Assembly: GCA_016177795.1 (NCBI GenBank)
Contig: JACOUM010000007.1
Location: forward strand, 124,001-188,000
From: Nitrosomonadales bacterium
Lineage (GTDB): Bacteria; Pseudomonadota; Gammaproteobacteria; Burkholderiales; Gallionellaceae
Direction: 5' to 3'
DNA length: 64,000 nt
The position numbers and the translations under genes are program-made. This document shows, piece after piece, positions 46,092-56,625 of this stretch. A model generated the notes under the pieces. That model did not search any database. It was given only the letters and a program-made list of their open reading frames with translations, and was not told where the DNA came from. The first letter of the stretch is position 1. Each line of letters starts with the position of its first letter.

Positions 46092-47327
46092 CTAAAAGTT
46101 ACCCTGAAACCAGGCCTTCATCCTTGCCAGCACATCGCCAAACGAACCTGATTGCATTCGCTTCTCCTCATTGCCCTGATAATGCTCGAGACCGTACAGC
46201 AACAACCCGACACCGGTCGCCATACGCGGCGTCTTCACTACGTCGGACAACCCGCCGACATATTTCGGGATGCCCAGGCGCACCGGCATGTGGAAAATCT
46301 CCTCGCCCAGCTCGACCATGCCCTGCATGGCGCTGCTGCCGCCGGTAATGACGATGCCGGATGACAGCAAATCCTCGAATCCGCTGCGGCGCAATTCCTG
46401 CTGCACCAGCGAATACAATTCCTCGACGCGCGGTTCGATTACCTCGGCCAGCGTCTGGCGCGACAACATGCGCGGCCCGCGCTCGCCCACGCCGGGCACT
46501 TCGATCACGCCGTCATCGGCCATCTGGCGCAGCGCACAGCCGTGCTTGATCTTGATATCTTCGGCATCCTGCGTCGGGGTGCGCAGCGCCATCGCGATAT
46601 CGTTGGTAATCTGGTCGCCGGCAATCGGGATCACGGCGGTATGGCGGATCGCACCGCCGGTAAATACCGCGATGTCGGTGGTGCCGCCGCCGATATCGAC
46701 GAGGCACACGCCCAGTTCTTTTTCATCTTCCTCGAGCACCGCCTTGCTCGAAGCCAGCGGCTGCAAAATCAGCTCGTTGACTTCCAGCCCGCAGCGGTGG
46801 ATGCACTTCATGATGTTCTGCACCGCCGCCACCGCGCCGCTGACGATGTGCACCTCGACGTCGAGGCGCATGCCGCTCATGCCGAGCGGCTTCTTGATGC
46901 CGTCCTGGCCGTCGATACTGAACTCCTGTTCGAGGATGTGCAGAATCTGCTGGTCGCCCGGCAGGCTGATCGAGCTGGCCGTTTCGACCACTCGCTCGAT
47001 GTCGGTCGACACGACCTCTTTCTCCTTGATCTTCACCATGCCGCGCGAATTGATGCCGCGGATATGGCTGCCGGCGATGCCGGTATGGACCTCGTGGATT
47101 TTGCAATCGGCCATCAGCTCGGCTTCCTCCAGTGCGCGCTGGATCGCGCCCACCGTGGCTTCGATGTTGACCACCATGCCCTTCTTCATGCCGTCGGATT
47201 CGTGCATGCCCATGCCGATCACTTCCAGCATGCCGTCCGGCTTGACCTCGCCGACGATGGCCACGATCTTGGATGTGCCGATATCCAGTCCGACCACCAG
47301 GTTTTTGGTTTCCTTGTTTCTGCTCAT
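46092..47327 (-). CDS. ftsA: Cell division protein FtsA
   Basis: Actin-like protein that tethers FtsZ to the membrane. ATG 47327 (MSRNKETKNLVVGLDIGTSK), with GGAG 8 bases upstream, is preferred over a TTG at 47351 that overlaps ftsQ. 411 residues. ATP-binding phosphate motifs GLDIGTSKI and VDIGGGTTDIAVF; SIDGQDGIKKPLGMSG in the 1C domain; amphipathic membrane-targeting helix at the end (FGDVLARMKAWFQGNF). Confidence 0.97.
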   Translation of the reverse strand: MSRNKETKNLVVGLDIGTSKIVAIVGEVKPDGMLEVIGMGMHESDGMKKGMVVNIEATVGAIQRALEEAELMADCKIHEVHTGIAGSHIRGINSRGMVKIKEKEVVSTDIERVVETASSISLPGDQQILHILEQEFSIDGQDGIKKPLGMSGMRLDVEVHIVSGAVAAVQNIMKCIHRCGLEVNELILQPLASSKAVLEEDEKELGVCLVDIGGGTTDIAVFTGGAIRHTAVIPIAGDQITNDIAMALRTPTQDAEDIKIKHGCALRQMADDGVIEVPGVGERGPRMLSRQTLAEVIEPRVEELYSLVQQELRRSGFEDLLSSGIVITGGSSAMQGMVELGEEIFHMPVRLGIPKYVGGLSDVVKTPRMATGVGLLLYGLEHYQGNEEKRMQSGSFGDVLARMKAWFQGNF

Positions 47328-47347
47328 CGCTCGTTCTCCACTGCCAT

Positions 47348-48058
47348 TCAACCAGACTTGATGTCCGCACTACCCAGCGCGAAGCCGTTGCGGTAGCGCA
47401 GGTCCACATACCGCACCGACTCTGCCCGCTCTGCGAGGCTGTACGGATACGCCACCACAAAGCGCGCCAAGCGCTGCTGCATCTCTTCGCGCCCCAATTC
47501 CAGCGTCATGCCGTTGTTCAGGATCACCCGCCAGGCGTGGCGCGGCGACAGCGCGAGCTGCGCAACCGACAGATTCAGCGCGGCCAACTGCTGGCGAAAT
47601 TCGCCGTAGCGCTGCGCGACCTCGAATGAATCGCCGTCCTGGCCGATGAACTCCGGCAGCGGCTCCTCGCTGGGTGCGACAAACACCTCGCCGTAGGTAT
47701 TCACCAGTGCTACGTCATTCCAGCGCGCCAGTGCCCGATGCTCTTCCAGCGCCAGCACCAGCCGGTCCGGAAATTCGCGCCGGATACTGACGCTGCGCAC
47801 CCACGGCAGCTTCTCCAGCGACTGCCGCAGGCGTTCGATGTCCACGGTGAAGAAGTTGCCGCTCACTTCACCGCGCACCACCTGCAGCACGTCTTCGGCA
47901 GCCACCCGTTGCGGCGCCGCATTCAGCTGCACACTGTGCAGCGGGAACGACCCCGGCAGATGCACGGCGTAATAGGCTGCGCCATACAGTACCGCCAATG
48001 CGCTGAAGGCGACCAGCGCGCCGGTGATACTGCGCAGCAGTGGCACGTTATCCCACAT
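47348..48058 (-). CDS. ftsQ: Cell division protein FtsQ
   Basis: Bitopic divisome protein. ATG 48058 ([15 protein letters not shown]) is chosen because GGAG lies 7 bases upstream; 236 residues. One N-terminal helix (about 11-29), POTRA domain ([24 protein letters not shown]) and the beta domain with [30 protein letters not shown]. The 5' end overlaps ddl by 11 bases. Confidence 0.95.
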   Translation of the reverse strand: MWDNVPLLRSITGALVAFSALAVLYGAAYYAVHLPGSFPLHSVQLNAAPQRVAAEDVLQVVRGEVSGNFFTVDIERLRQSLEKLPWVRSVSIRREFPDRLVLALEEHRALARWNDVALVNTYGEVFVAPSEEPLPEFIGQDGDSFEVAQRYGEFRQQLAALNLSVAQLALSPRHAWRVILNNGMTLELGREEMQQRLARFVVAYPYSLAERAESVRYVDLRYRNGFALGSADIKSG

Positions 48059-48959
48059 GCGCAAGCTCCAATACCCTCACCACCAGCTGCTCGAAACTGA
48101 TGCCCGCCTGCCGCGCCGCCATCGGCACCAGGCTATGGTCGGTCATCCCCGGCGCGGTGTTCGCTTCCAGCAGATAAGGCTGGCCGCTCTCGCTCATCAG
48201 GAAATCCACGCGCCCCCACCCGCAGCCCCCGATCAGTGCGAACGCCTGCTTCGCCAGACGCTGCATCTCTGCTTCCCGCTCTGCGCCGAGTCCGGACGGG
48301 CACAGGTAGCGCGTGTCGTCACGCAGGTATTTCGCCTCGTAGTCGTAAAACTCGTTGGCCGGCTCGATCTTGATCACCGGCAAGGCCTGGTCGCCGAGGA
48401 TCGCCACGGTGTATTCACCGCCGCCGATAAAGCTTTCCGCGATCACCAGCGAGTCGTGCCTGGCCGCTTCCCGGTAGGCCTTGTGCAATTCACCGGCTGC
48501 TTTCACCTTGCTGATGCCGACGCTGGAACCCTCGTTGGCCGGCTTGACGAACAGCGGCAGCCCCAGTTGCCGCACCACTGCATCCCAGTCGCTGTTCTTG
48601 TCCAGCAAGGTGTATGCGGGAATCGGCAGGTTCGCCGCCTGCCACACCAGCTTGCTGCGCCACTTGTCCATGCCCAGCGCCGAGGCGAGCACGCCGCTGC
48701 CGGTATAGGGAATGCCCAGCAATTCCAGCGCGCCCTGCACCGTGCCGTCTTCGCCGAAGCGCCCGTGCAGGGCTATGAACGCGCGCTCATAGCCATCATC
48801 GCGCAACGCCTGCAGGTTCTGCACGGCGGGATCGAATGCATGTGCGTCCACGCCGCTGCGCTGCAACGCCGCCAGCACCGCCGCGCCGCTTTTCAGCGAC
48901 ACCTCGCGCTCGGCGGATTTGCCGCCGAACAGCACCGCCACTTTTCCGAAATTGTTCAT
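48048..48959 (-). CDS. ddl: D-alanine--D-alanine ligase Ddl
   Basis: Makes the D-Ala-D-Ala end of the peptidoglycan stem. 303 residues with ATP-grasp features: [97 protein letters not shown]. Start ATG overlaps the murB stop by 4 bases. Confidence 0.96.
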   Translation of the reverse strand: MNNFGKVAVLFGGKSAEREVSLKSGAAVLAALQRSGVDAHAFDPAVQNLQALRDDGYERAFIALHGRFGEDGTVQGALELLGIPYTGSGVLASALGMDKWRSKLVWQAANLPIPAYTLLDKNSDWDAVVRQLGLPLFVKPANEGSSVGISKVKAAGELHKAYREAARHDSLVIAESFIGGGEYTVAILGDQALPVIKIEPANEFYDYEAKYLRDDTRYLCPSGLGAEREAEMQRLAKQAFALIGGCGWGRVDFLMSESGQPYLLEANTAPGMTDHSLVPMAARQAGISFEQLVVRVLELAHVG

Positions 48960-50062
48960 CTTGTCTTGTCCTGGCTGGCAAGTGGATCGGCGCTGCGCGC
49001 CTCAGTGGAAAATGGAACGGCACTTCGTGCCTCAGTGGGAGAAACTTCTCCGACTTCCGACTTCCCACTCCCCACTTCCAACTCCCCGACAATCCTTACT
49101 TCGGGATGCAGCTCGATGCCGGTTTGTCGCAACACTGTTTCCCGCACTTCGTTGATCAGGTTCTCGATATCCGCCGCCGTCGCCCCGCCCGTGTTCACGA
49201 TGAAGTTGGCGTGCTTCTCCGACACCTGCGCGCCGCCGATGCATCTGCCTTTCAGGCCGCACTGCTGAATCAGCCGCGCCGCATGCTCGCCCGGCGGGTT
49301 GCGGAATACCGATCCGGCATTGGGCAGGTTCAGCGGCTGGCTGGCGCTGCGCTTCGACAGCAACTCCCTGATCTCCTGCCGCGCGGCTGCGCCGTCGCCT
49401 TGCTCGAACTTCAGCCATGCGGCGACGAAAAACTCTTCCGAGGATTTAGGATCTTGGATTTTGGATTTGGCAGAATCTGCTTGCGAAGTCCCCTCCAAGC
49501 TCCTAAATCCCAAATCCCAAATCCTCTTCACCGACCGATAGCCGATCTCATATTGGTCCGGCGTGCGCAGGTGCAGTTCGCCGCGCCGGTTCACCGTCTG
49601 CACACGCAACACCTTCTGCCAGATCTCGCTGCCGTAGCAGCCGGCGTTCATCGCCAGCATGCCGCCCACCGTGCCGGGGATCCCGGCAAAAAATTCCGCG
49701 CCGCGCAGGTTGTGCAAAGCGGCGAAACGTGCCAGCTTCGCGCCCGGCACGCCGGCCTCGGCATAGACACGGCCATCCTCTTCCATGCACAGTCCACTTA
49801 GCGCGCCGTGCAGCAGCAGCACCGTGCCGCGCAGGCCGCCATCGCGCACCAGCAGGTTACTGCCCAGACCGACGGCGACCAGCGGCTCATCGGCCGGCAA
49901 CTGGCGCATGAACGCCAGCAGGTCGTCCAGGTCGGCGGGCTGATACATGCGCTGCACCGTGCCGCCGGCGCGCCAGCTGGTGTGCTTGCACATCGGCACG
50001 TCGTAGCGCATCTCTCCGCGCAACTCCTCCGCAATAAATTGTTCCGGTTCGCTCATGTTCAT
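48956..50062 (-). CDS. murB: UDP-N-acetylenolpyruvoylglucosamine reductase MurB with repeat insertions
   Basis: FAD enzyme reducing UDP-GlcNAc-enolpyruvate to UDP-MurNAc. 368 residues. FAD domain: [58 protein letters not shown] with the catalytic Ser region [20 protein letters not shown], and the C-terminal [21 protein letters not shown]. Two anomalies: about 28 extra residues ([13 protein letters not shown]...SKIQDPKSS) after GYRSVKR, and a repetitive tail after HPEVRIVGE containing two 10-residue units [10 protein letters not shown] and [10 protein letters not shown]. Both are encoded by hairpin-forming repeat DNA. The gene stays open and coupled to murC (ATGA) and ddl, so it is probably functional. 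Confidence 0.93.
   Translation of the reverse strand: MNMSEPEQFIAEELRGEMRYDVPMCKHTSWRAGGTVQRMYQPADLDDLLAFMRQLPADEPLVAVGLGSNLLVRDGGLRGTVLLLHGALSGLCMEEDGRVYAEAGVPGAKLARFAALHNLRGAEFFAGIPGTVGGMLAMNAGCYGSEIWQKVLRVQTVNRRGELHLRTPDQYEIGYRSVKRIWDLGFRSLEGTSQADSAKSKIQDPKSSEEFFVAAWLKFEQGDGAAARQEIRELLSKRSASQPLNLPNAGSVFRNPPGEHAARLIQQCGLKGRCIGGAQVSEKHANFIVNTGGATAADIENLINEVRETVLRQTGIELHPEVRIVGELEVGSGKSEVGEVSPTEARSAVPFSTEARSADPLASQDKTR
48986..49080. repeat. 30-bp tandem hairpin repeat forming the MurB tail
   Basis: Two tandem units of 30 bp, each with a short hairpin: GGCGC-TGC-GCGCC (48989-49001) and GGCAC-TTC-GTGCC (49019-49031), followed by CTCAGTGG; then CACTTCC-type subrepeats to 49080. A related block with the units in swapped order lies at 55440-55545. 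Confidence 0.85.
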
Positions 50063-51462
50063 GGTTTGTTATTCAGTTGCGTCAGCATGCCCGGCACGCC
50101 GCCGATCGAGCCCGCGCCCATCGTGATCACCACATCGCCGTCGCGCGCCATTTGCATGATGGCCTGCGGCATTTCGGCAACCTGCTCGACGAATACCGCC
50201 TCGTTCTGGCCCGCCACGCGCAGCGCGTGCATCAGCGCGCGCCCGTCCGCCGCGACAATGGGCGGCTCGCCCGCCGCATACACTTCCGTCAGCGCCAGCG
50301 CATCCACACTGCACAGCACCCTGACGAAATCCTCGAACAAATCGCGCGTGCGCGTGTAGCGGTGCGGCTGAAACGCCAGCACCAGCCGCCTGCCGGGAAA
50401 CGCGCCGCGCACCGCCGCCAGCGTGGCGGCCATTTCCGCCGGATGGTGGCCGTAGTCATCGATTAGCGTGAAGCTGCCGCCGCCCGGCAAGGCAATCTCG
50501 CCGTAGCGCTGGAAGCGCCTGCCCACCCCCTCGAACTCCGCCAGCGCGGCAATGATGGCGTCATCCGCCACACCGATTTCCAGCGCAATCGCGATCGCGG
50601 CGAGCGCGTTCAGCACGTTGTGCATCCCCGCCAGATTCAGCGTAATGTCCAGATCCTTCGGCGTGCCGTTCTGGCGGCATTGCGCGGTGAAGCACATCTG
50701 CCCGCCCTGGTGGCGCACGTTCACCGCGCGGATTTGCGCGTCTTCGCTGAAGCCGTAAGTGCATACCGGCTTGGTGATGCGCGGCAGTATCTCGCGCACG
50801 TTGGCGTCGTCGATGCACAGCATCGCCATGCCGTAAAACGGCAGGTGCTCGACGAAGTCCACAAACGCCTGCTTGAGCCGGCCGAAATCATGGCCGTAGG
50901 TCTCCATGTGGTCGGCGTCGATGTTGGTGATCACCGCAATGATGGGTTGCAGGTGCAAGAACGAAGCGTCCGATTCATCGGCCTCGGCGACGATGAATTC
51001 TCCCGTGCCGAGCCTGGCATTGCCACCGCTGCTGTTGAGCCTGCCGCCGATCACGAAAGTGGGATCAAAACCGCCCTTGGCCAGCACGCTGGCGGCCAGC
51101 GAGGTGGTGGTGGTCTTGCCGTGTGTGCCGGCCACTGCGATGCCCTGACGCAGGCGCATCAATTCCGCCAGCATCATCGCGCGCGGCACCACCGGGATGC
51201 GGCGCGCACGCGCCGCCAGCACTTCCGGGTTGTCCTGGCCGACTGCGGTGGACACCACCACCGCGTCGGCATTGGTGAGATGCTGCTCGGCATGGCCGAG
51301 ATACACCGTCGCGCCGAGTTGCCTGAGGCGTTGCGTGACTGTGTTCTCGCTGAGATCGGAACCGCTCACCTGGAAACCGAGGTTGAGCAGCACCTCGGCG
51401 ATGCCGTTCATGCCCGAACCGCCGATGCCGACAAAATGGAGATGTTTGACTTTATGCTTCAT
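50059..51462 (-). CDS. murC: UDP-N-acetylmuramate--L-alanine ligase MurC
   Basis: Adds L-Ala to UDP-MurNAc. 467 residues. N-terminal [32 protein letters not shown]-binding [37 protein letters not shown], and the C-terminal ligase domain [14 protein letters not shown]. Separated from murG by 99 bases holding a CCACGAAA-ended element, and coupled to murB. Confidence 0.97.
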   Translation of the reverse strand: MKHKVKHLHFVGIGGSGMNGIAEVLLNLGFQVSGSDLSENTVTQRLRQLGATVYLGHAEQHLTNADAVVVSTAVGQDNPEVLAARARRIPVVPRAMMLAELMRLRQGIAVAGTHGKTTTTSLAASVLAKGGFDPTFVIGGRLNSSGGNARLGTGEFIVAEADESDASFLHLQPIIAVITNIDADHMETYGHDFGRLKQAFVDFVEHLPFYGMAMLCIDDANVREILPRITKPVCTYGFSEDAQIRAVNVRHQGGQMCFTAQCRQNGTPKDLDITLNLAGMHNVLNALAAIAIALEIGVADDAIIAALAEFEGVGRRFQRYGEIALPGGGSFTLIDDYGHHPAEMAATLAAVRGAFPGRRLVLAFQPHRYTRTRDLFEDFVRVLCSVDALALTEVYAAGEPPIVAADGRALMHALRVAGQNEAVFVEQVAEMPQAIMQMARDGDVVITMGAGSIGGVPGMLTQLNNKP

Positions 51463-51477
51463 CTCTTAACCCCATTT

Positions 51478-51543
51478 GGCCACGAAAAACACGAACAAGA
51501 CAGGCCACGGTTTTATTTCGTGCCTTTCGTGTTTTTCGTGGAC
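51478..51543. repeat. CCACGAAA-ended inverted-repeat element, copy 2
   Basis: 66 bases bounded by GGCCACGAAAAACACGAA and TTTCGTGTTTTTCGTGGAC, fully occupying the murG-murC gap together with short flanks. Related to the copies at 40835 and 52753. Confidence 0.85.
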
Positions 51544-51561
51544 AGAATTGGTTTTTCAGTT

Positions 51562-52725
51562 TCATATTTCAGCCAGCTCCGCGCAAACCTGTGCAACTCG
51601 TTGTGCCGCATCCGCCTTCGCCACGCTGCGCGCCTGTTGCGCCATCGCCAGCAGTTTTTCGCGTGTCAACTCGCGCAACAACTGCGCCAGCCTTTCCGCA
51701 TTCAGTTCTTTTTGCGGCAGCAACAGCGCCGCGCTGCGCTCGCTCAGGAAGCGCGCGTTGTGCGTCTGGTGATCGTCCACCGCAAACGGGAACGGGATCA
51801 GAATGCTCGCCACGCCAGCCGCCGCCAGCTCTGCGATGGTCAGCGCGCCGGCGCGGCAGATCACTACATCGGCATTCGCATAGCAGGCGGCCATGTCGCC
51901 GAGAAACGGCTGGATGTCCACCTCCGACACGTTACTGGCGCAGCCAGCCGTTTGCGGGAGGAGGTGGGGGGACGGCATTCCCGCACCCGCCGCTTGCGCG
52001 CACCGTGTCATGCCGTCCGCCTGCACCCCGACTTGCCGGTACAGTTGTTGCACTGCCGCAAAATGCTGCTTGCCGGTTTGATGCAGCACGTTGGGGCGTT
52101 CATCCTGCGGCAACAGCGCAAGCGCCTGCGGCAGCGCTTCGTTAAGCGCCTTCGCGCCGAGGCTGCCGCCGACCACCAGCACGTTCAGCTTGCCGCCGCG
52201 GACCCCATAGCGCTGCTGCGGCTCAGGCAGCGCGGCAATGCTGCTGCGCACCGGGTTGCCGCACCAGATCGCCTGCGGCAACACGCCGGGGAAACCGCTC
52301 AGCACTTTTTGCGCGATGCGCGCCAGCACCTTGTTGCTCAATCCGGCGATGGAATTCTGCTCGTGGATCACCAGCGGGCGGCGCAGCAAAGCCGCCATCA
52401 GACCGCCCGGAAAAGTGATGTAACCGCCCATGCCCAGCACTACATCGGGACGGTGGCGGAAGATCGCCGCCGCGCTCTGTCCCAATGCGCGCAGCAGCGT
52501 GAACGGCAGCAGCAGCAGGCGCAGCAAACCCTTGCCGCGCAGACCGGAAAAATTCACCCATGCCATTGGGTAACCCTGTCTGGGCACCAGTTCCGCCTCC
52601 ATGCTGCCCGGCGCGCCGAGCCAAGTCACCTGCCAGCCCTGCGCGCGCAGAACATCGGCGACCGCCAGCCCCGGCATGATGTGCCCGCCGGTACCGCCTG
52701 CCATGATGAGGATCGAACGGCTCAT
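51562..52725 (-). CDS. murG: MurG (lipid II synthase glycosyltransferase) with in-frame insertion
   Basis: Transfers GlcNAc to lipid I, giving lipid II, at the inner face of the membrane. ATG 52725 ([20 protein letters not shown]) has GGAG 7 bases upstream; 387 residues. Motifs: [57 protein letters not shown], and [35 protein letters not shown]. Between LYRQVGVQA and [12 protein letters not shown] about 30 residues ([20 protein letters not shown]...) are inserted compared with the family; their DNA carries a 9-bp perfect inverted repeat. The insertion is in frame and away from the UDP-GlcNAc site. Confidence 0.95.
   Translation of the reverse strand: MSRSILIMAGGTGGHIMPGLAVADVLRAQGWQVTWLGAPGSMEAELVPRQGYPMAWVNFSGLRGKGLLRLLLLPFTLLRALGQSAAAIFRHRPDVVLGMGGYITFPGGLMAALLRRPLVIHEQNSIAGLSNKVLARIAQKVLSGFPGVLPQAIWCGNPVRSSIAALPEPQQRYGVRGGKLNVLVVGGSLGAKALNEALPQALALLPQDERPNVLHQTGKQHFAAVQQLYRQVGVQADGMTRCAQAAGAGMPSPHLLPQTAGCASNVSEVDIQPFLGDMAACYANADVVICRAGALTIAELAAAGVASILIPFPFAVDDHQTHNARFLSERSAALLLPQKELNAERLAQLLRELTREKLLAMAQQARSVAKADAAQRVAQVCAELAEI
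51970..52018. repeat. Inverted-repeat insertion inside murG
   Basis: GGACGGCAT (51970-51978) and ATGCCGTCC (52010-52018) are perfect inverted arms around a 31-base GC-rich loop, inside the part of murG that has no counterpart in the family. A short direct repeat for a target duplication is not obvious. Confidence 0.7.
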
Positions 52726-52752
52726 TCGTTTACTCCGAACCAAACCTCATTT

Positions 52753-52876
52753 GTCCACGAAGCGGGGTAAGCAGGCATTTCGCCGCAAGGTGAAAGCTCG
52801 CAAAGACACGAAAGGACACGAACAAAACCCTGACAACCGAGCGATTCCTTTCGTGTTGTTCGTGCCTTTCGTGGAC
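52753..52876. repeat. CCACGAAA-ended inverted-repeat element, copy 3
   Basis: 124 bases bounded by GTCCACGAA and TTTCGTGGAC, with internal GACACGAAAGGACACGAA and TTTCGTGTTGTTCGTGCC subrepeats. It is longer than the other copies because of a GC-rich insert near the left end. It lies between ftsW and murG. Confidence 0.8.
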
Positions 52877-52894
52877 TGAATTGATTTTCCATAT

Positions 52895-54058
52895 TCATAC
52901 CGGTAGTCCTCTGGCGACACGCCTATTCTCGTAGTCCACCCGTAGCAGTACCGCAGCGGCGATGCAGTTCACCACCAGGCCGCTGCCGCCGAAACTGAGG
53001 AACGGCAGGGTCAGCCCCTTGGTCGGCAGCACGCCCATGTTCACGCCGATGTTGATCGTCGCCTGCACGCCCAGCCACACGCCGATGCCCTGCGCGACCA
53101 GCGCGGAGTAGTAGCGCTCGAGAAAGGCGGCATGGCGGCCGATCTGGAACGCGCGGATGACCAGCAAGGTGAACAGCAGGATCACCGCTGCCACACCGGC
53201 CAGTCCCAGCTCCTCGGCAATCACCGCCATCAGGAAGTCGGTATGCGCCTCCGGCAGGTAGAACAGCTTTTCCACGCTACCGCCCAAACCGACGCCGAGC
53301 CATTCGCCCCGCCCGAAGGCAATCAGCGCATGGCTTAACTGGTAGCCCTTGCCGAACGGATCGGACCACGGGTCCATGAATCCGATGACACGCTCCATGC
53401 GATAGGGCGAGGAATAGATGAGCGCGGCGAACGCCAGCGGCAGCGCCAACAACAGTGCGGCGAACACCTTGCCGTTGAAACCGCCCAGCCACAACGTGGC
53501 CATGGCGATAGCGCAGATCACCACGAATGCGCCCATGTCCGGCTCGAGCAGCAACAGGCTGCCGATCAGCGCCATCACCACGAACATCGGCATGAACGCC
53601 TTGATGAACAGATGACCCACCTTGTCTTTGCGCACCACATAGCTTGCGGCATAGAGCACGGCGAACAGCTTCATCAGCTCCGAAGGCTGCAAATTGACGA
53701 CTAACAGCGACAGCCAGCGGCGGCTGCCGTTGACCTCGCGCCCGATGCCGGGGATCAGCACCAACAGCAGCAACAGGGTGCCAACCATGAACAGGTAGGG
53801 TGCATAGTTCTGCCATACCTGCACCGGCACGGTGAAGGCGAACACTCCAGCCGCCACACCCACGGCGATGAAGATGCCGTGGCGCAGCAGGTAATGGGTC
53901 GGCTGGTAACCGGCAAACTTGCTTCCTTCCGCCGTCGCGATCGAAGCGGAATACACCATCACCAGCCCGAGCGCGAGCAACCCGGCCAGCACCCAGAGCA
54001 GCAGTTCGTCGAATTGCGCCTGTGGCGGACGGGTGCGTGTCCTGATCAGCGATACCAT
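52895..54058 (-). CDS. ftsW: Peptidoglycan glycosyltransferase FtsW
   Basis: SEDS-family polymerase acting with FtsI at the septum. ATG 54058 overlaps the murD stop (TGATG); 387 residues with about ten membrane helices. Motifs: [42 protein letters not shown], and the C-terminal [23 protein letters not shown]. The conserved Asp in LEPDMG is the catalytic candidate. Confidence 0.96.
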   Translation of the reverse strand: MVSLIRTRTRPPQAQFDELLLWVLAGLLALGLVMVYSASIATAEGSKFAGYQPTHYLLRHGIFIAVGVAAGVFAFTVPVQVWQNYAPYLFMVGTLLLLLVLIPGIGREVNGSRRWLSLLVVNLQPSELMKLFAVLYAASYVVRKDKVGHLFIKAFMPMFVVMALIGSLLLLEPDMGAFVVICAIAMATLWLGGFNGKVFAALLLALPLAFAALIYSSPYRMERVIGFMDPWSDPFGKGYQLSHALIAFGRGEWLGVGLGGSVEKLFYLPEAHTDFLMAVIAEELGLAGVAAVILLFTLLVIRAFQIGRHAAFLERYYSALVAQGIGVWLGVQATINIGVNMGVLPTKGLTLPFLSFGGSGLVVNCIAAAVLLRVDYENRRVARGLPV

Positions 54059-55431
54059 CACGCGGTCTCCTTGTGCAAACCGTGCACCGCCGCGATGAAC
54101 ACTTCGGCGCGGTGCGCGTAATTGCGGAACATGTCGAAGCTGGCACAGGCTGGAGACAGCAACACCGCGTCGCCGCGCTGCACCAGCCGCGCCGCCTGGT
54201 ACACGGCATCATTCATGTCCATGGCATGCACCAGCGGCACGCCGCAACCGTGCAGCGCGGCCTCGATCAGCGGAGCGTCGCGCCCGATCAGCACCACTGC
54301 GCGCGCATGCTGTACCACCGCCGGATTGAGCGGTGCGAAATCCTGCCCCTTACCCTCGCCGCCCGCGATCAGCACCGCCTTGCCCCCAAGGCCCTGCAGT
54401 GCAGCCACGGTTGCGCCGACATTGGTGCCCTTGGAATCGTCGAAGTAAACGACACCATCGACCTCCGCCACGCGCTGGACGCGATGCGGCAGACCAGCGA
54501 AACTGCGCAACGCATCCAGCAGCACGGGCAGCTGCAGGCCGATCGCACGGCACAATGCCAGCGCGGCCAGCGCATTGGCGACGTTGTGCAGCCCTGTCAC
54601 TTGCAGTTCGCTCGCCCTGAGCAGACGCTGGACGCCATGCATGAGCCAGATGTTGCCGCCATCGCGTTCGACGCCCCAATCCTGTTCATTGCGCGGCGCG
54701 TCCAGCCCGAAGGTCACGATCCCGCGCCCGGGCAGCATCATCGCGATGCTGCGCGCATCATCGCGGTTCAGCACCTGCACCCCATTACCCCGGAAGACGC
54801 GCGTCTTCGCCGCCGCATACTCATCCACGCTGCCATAGCGGTCCAGATGATCTGCGCTGACGTTCAGCACCGTCGCCACATCGGCATTCAGGCTGAAGGT
54901 GGTCTCCAGCTGGAAGCTGGACAGTTCCAGCACCCACACCTCGGGCTGTTTCGCGCCACGGGCCGCGACGACATCCAGCACCGCCGGCGAAATATTGCCC
55001 GCCGCGACGGCATCCTTGCCCGCCGCCCTGCACAGATGTTCCACCATACTGGTGACGGTGCTCTTGCCGTTTGCCCCGGTGATCGCCAGCACCTTCGGAC
55101 GATTCGACTCGGGCAGATTCTGCGCAAACAGTTCGACATCGCCCACCACCGGGATACCGCGTGCCACGCCGCTGGCCACCGCCGGGTCGCGCAACGGGAC
55201 TCCGGGACTGATGGCGATCAGGTCGATGCCGTCGAACATGGCCGTATTGAAGGGGCCGCACAGGATCTGCGCGGCATCGACGTAACGCGCCGCCTCCGCC
55301 AGGCCGGGCGGCTTACTGCGACTGTCGGCAACGCGCAGGCGCGCGCCCTGCGCGCCCAACCAGCGCAGCATGGACAGCCCAGTCTCACCGAGACCGAGCA
55401 CCAGCACTTTTTTGTCAGCCCATTGGTTCAA
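54058..55431 (-). CDS. murD: UDP-N-acetylmuramoylalanine--D-glutamate ligase MurD
   Basis: Adds D-Glu to UDP-MurNAc-L-Ala. The most plausible start is TTG 55431 (reading [20 protein letters not shown]), preceded by GAGGAG 5-10 bases upstream; the frame is open further upstream only because it runs through the repeat at 55440-55545. 457 residues. ATP site [38 protein letters not shown], and C-terminal [34 protein letters not shown]. Confidence 0.94.
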   Translation of the reverse strand: MNQWADKKVLVLGLGETGLSMLRWLGAQGARLRVADSRSKPPGLAEAARYVDAAQILCGPFNTAMFDGIDLIAISPGVPLRDPAVASGVARGIPVVGDVELFAQNLPESNRPKVLAITGANGKSTVTSMVEHLCRAAGKDAVAAGNISPAVLDVVAARGAKQPEVWVLELSSFQLETTFSLNADVATVLNVSADHLDRYGSVDEYAAAKTRVFRGNGVQVLNRDDARSIAMMLPGRGIVTFGLDAPRNEQDWGVERDGGNIWLMHGVQRLLRASELQVTGLHNVANALAALALCRAIGLQLPVLLDALRSFAGLPHRVQRVAEVDGVVYFDDSKGTNVGATVAALQGLGGKAVLIAGGEGKGQDFAPLNPAVVQHARAVVLIGRDAPLIEAALHGCGVPLVHAMDMNDAVYQAARLVQRGDAVLLSPACASFDMFRNYAHRAEVFIAAVHGLHKETA

Positions 55432-55439
55432 TGTTTCTC

Positions 55440-55545
55440 CTCTAACTGGTGAGTGGGACGGCACTTCGTGCCTCAGTGGGGAGTGGATCGGCGCTGCGCA
55501 CCTCAGTGGGAAAACCGCCTTCCCACTTCCCACTTCCCACTACCT
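55440..55545. repeat. 30-bp tandem hairpin repeat between mraY and murD
   Basis: Related to 48986-49080. Units GGCAC-TTC-GTGCC (55460-55472) and GGCGC-TGC-GCACC (55490-55502) are again 30 bp apart, followed by CACTTCC subrepeats to 55545. It occupies the murD ribosome-binding region's upstream side and reaches the mraY stop at 55540. Confidence 0.85.
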
Positions 55546-56625
55546 CAACTTCAGCGTCGCCAATCCCACTAGCACCAGCAACATCGTGATAATCCAGAAG
55601 CGCACTACCACTTGCGTTTCTTTCCAGCCCTTCAACTCGTAGTGGTGGTGCAGCGGCGCCATCCTGAACACGCGCTTGCCGGTGAGCTTGAACGAGGCCA
55701 CCTGGATCATCACCGACACCGCCTCGACCACGAACACGCCGCCCATGATGAACAGCACCAATTCCTGGCGCACGATCACCGCCACGATGCCGAGCGCCGC
55801 ACCGAGCGCCAGCGCGCCGACATCGCCCATGAACACCTCGGCGGGATAGGCGTTGAACCACAGAAAGGCCAGCCCGGCGCCGGTAAGCGCGCTGCAAAAC
55901 ACCGCCAGCTCACCCGCACCCGGGATATAGGGGATGCCGAGATATTTGGAGAACACCGCATTGCCCGCCACGTAAGCAAAAATCGCCAGCGCGCCGCTCA
56001 CCATCACCGTGGGCAGGATCGCCAGCCCGTCCAGGCCATCGGTCAGATTCACCGCGTTGCTGGTGCCGACGATGACGAAATAGGCCAGCACGATGAACAT
56101 GAATGCAGGGAGCGGGAACACCAGGAACTTCAGGAACGGCACAATGAGTTCGGTATGCGCAGGCAATGTCGCGGTATTCCATAAGTAGAAACCGGCAATC
56201 AGCGCAATGATGGATTGCCATGACATCTTGGCCCTGGCCGACAGCCCATTGGGATTGCGATGCACCACCTTGCGGTAATCGTCCACCCAGCCGATCACGC
56301 CAAAACCAAGCGTGGTAAACAGCACCACCCACACATAATGATTGTGCAAATCGCCCCACAGCAGAGTGGTGATGGCGATGGAAACCAGGATCAGCGCGCC
56401 GCCCATCGTCGGGGTGCCGGCCTTGACCAGATGCGTCTGCGGCCCGTCGCTGCGCACCGATTGGCCGATCTTGTAGGCGGTCAGCTTGCGGATCATCGCC
56501 GGGCCGACCATGAAAGAAATGATCAGCGCGGTCATCGCCGCCAGCACGGCGCGCAGCGTAATGTAGTTGAATACGCTGAAAAACCGGATGTCTTCGGCCA
56601 GCCACTGGGTTAATGCGAGCAGCAT
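55540..56625 (-). CDS. mraY: Phospho-N-acetylmuramoyl-pentapeptide-transferase MraY
   Basis: Makes lipid I from UDP-MurNAc-pentapeptide and undecaprenyl phosphate. ATG 56625 ([21 protein letters not shown]) has GGGAGG 5-10 bases upstream; 361 residues, ten membrane helices. Motifs: [22 protein letters not shown] (Asp pair), [21 protein letters not shown] and [11 protein letters not shown]. Overlaps murF by 16 bases. Confidence 0.97.
   Translation of the reverse strand: MLLALTQWLAEDIRFFSVFNYITLRAVLAAMTALIISFMVGPAMIRKLTAYKIGQSVRSDGPQTHLVKAGTPTMGGALILVSIAITTLLWGDLHNHYVWVVLFTTLGFGVIGWVDDYRKVVHRNPNGLSARAKMSWQSIIALIAGFYLWNTATLPAHTELIVPFLKFLVFPLPAFMFIVLAYFVIVGTSNAVNLTDGLDGLAILPTVMVSGALAIFAYVAGNAVFSKYLGIPYIPGAGELAVFCSALTGAGLAFLWFNAYPAEVFMGDVGALALGAALGIVAVIVRQELVLFIMGGVFVVEAVSVMIQVASFKLTGKRVFRMAPLHHHYELKGWKETQVVVRFWIITMLLVLVGLATLKLR

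Noticed and set aside
50620-52770. 716-codon plus-strand frame opposite murC and murG
   Set aside because: It is antisense to two well-supported genes and its composition reflects GC-rich codon structure on the other strand.
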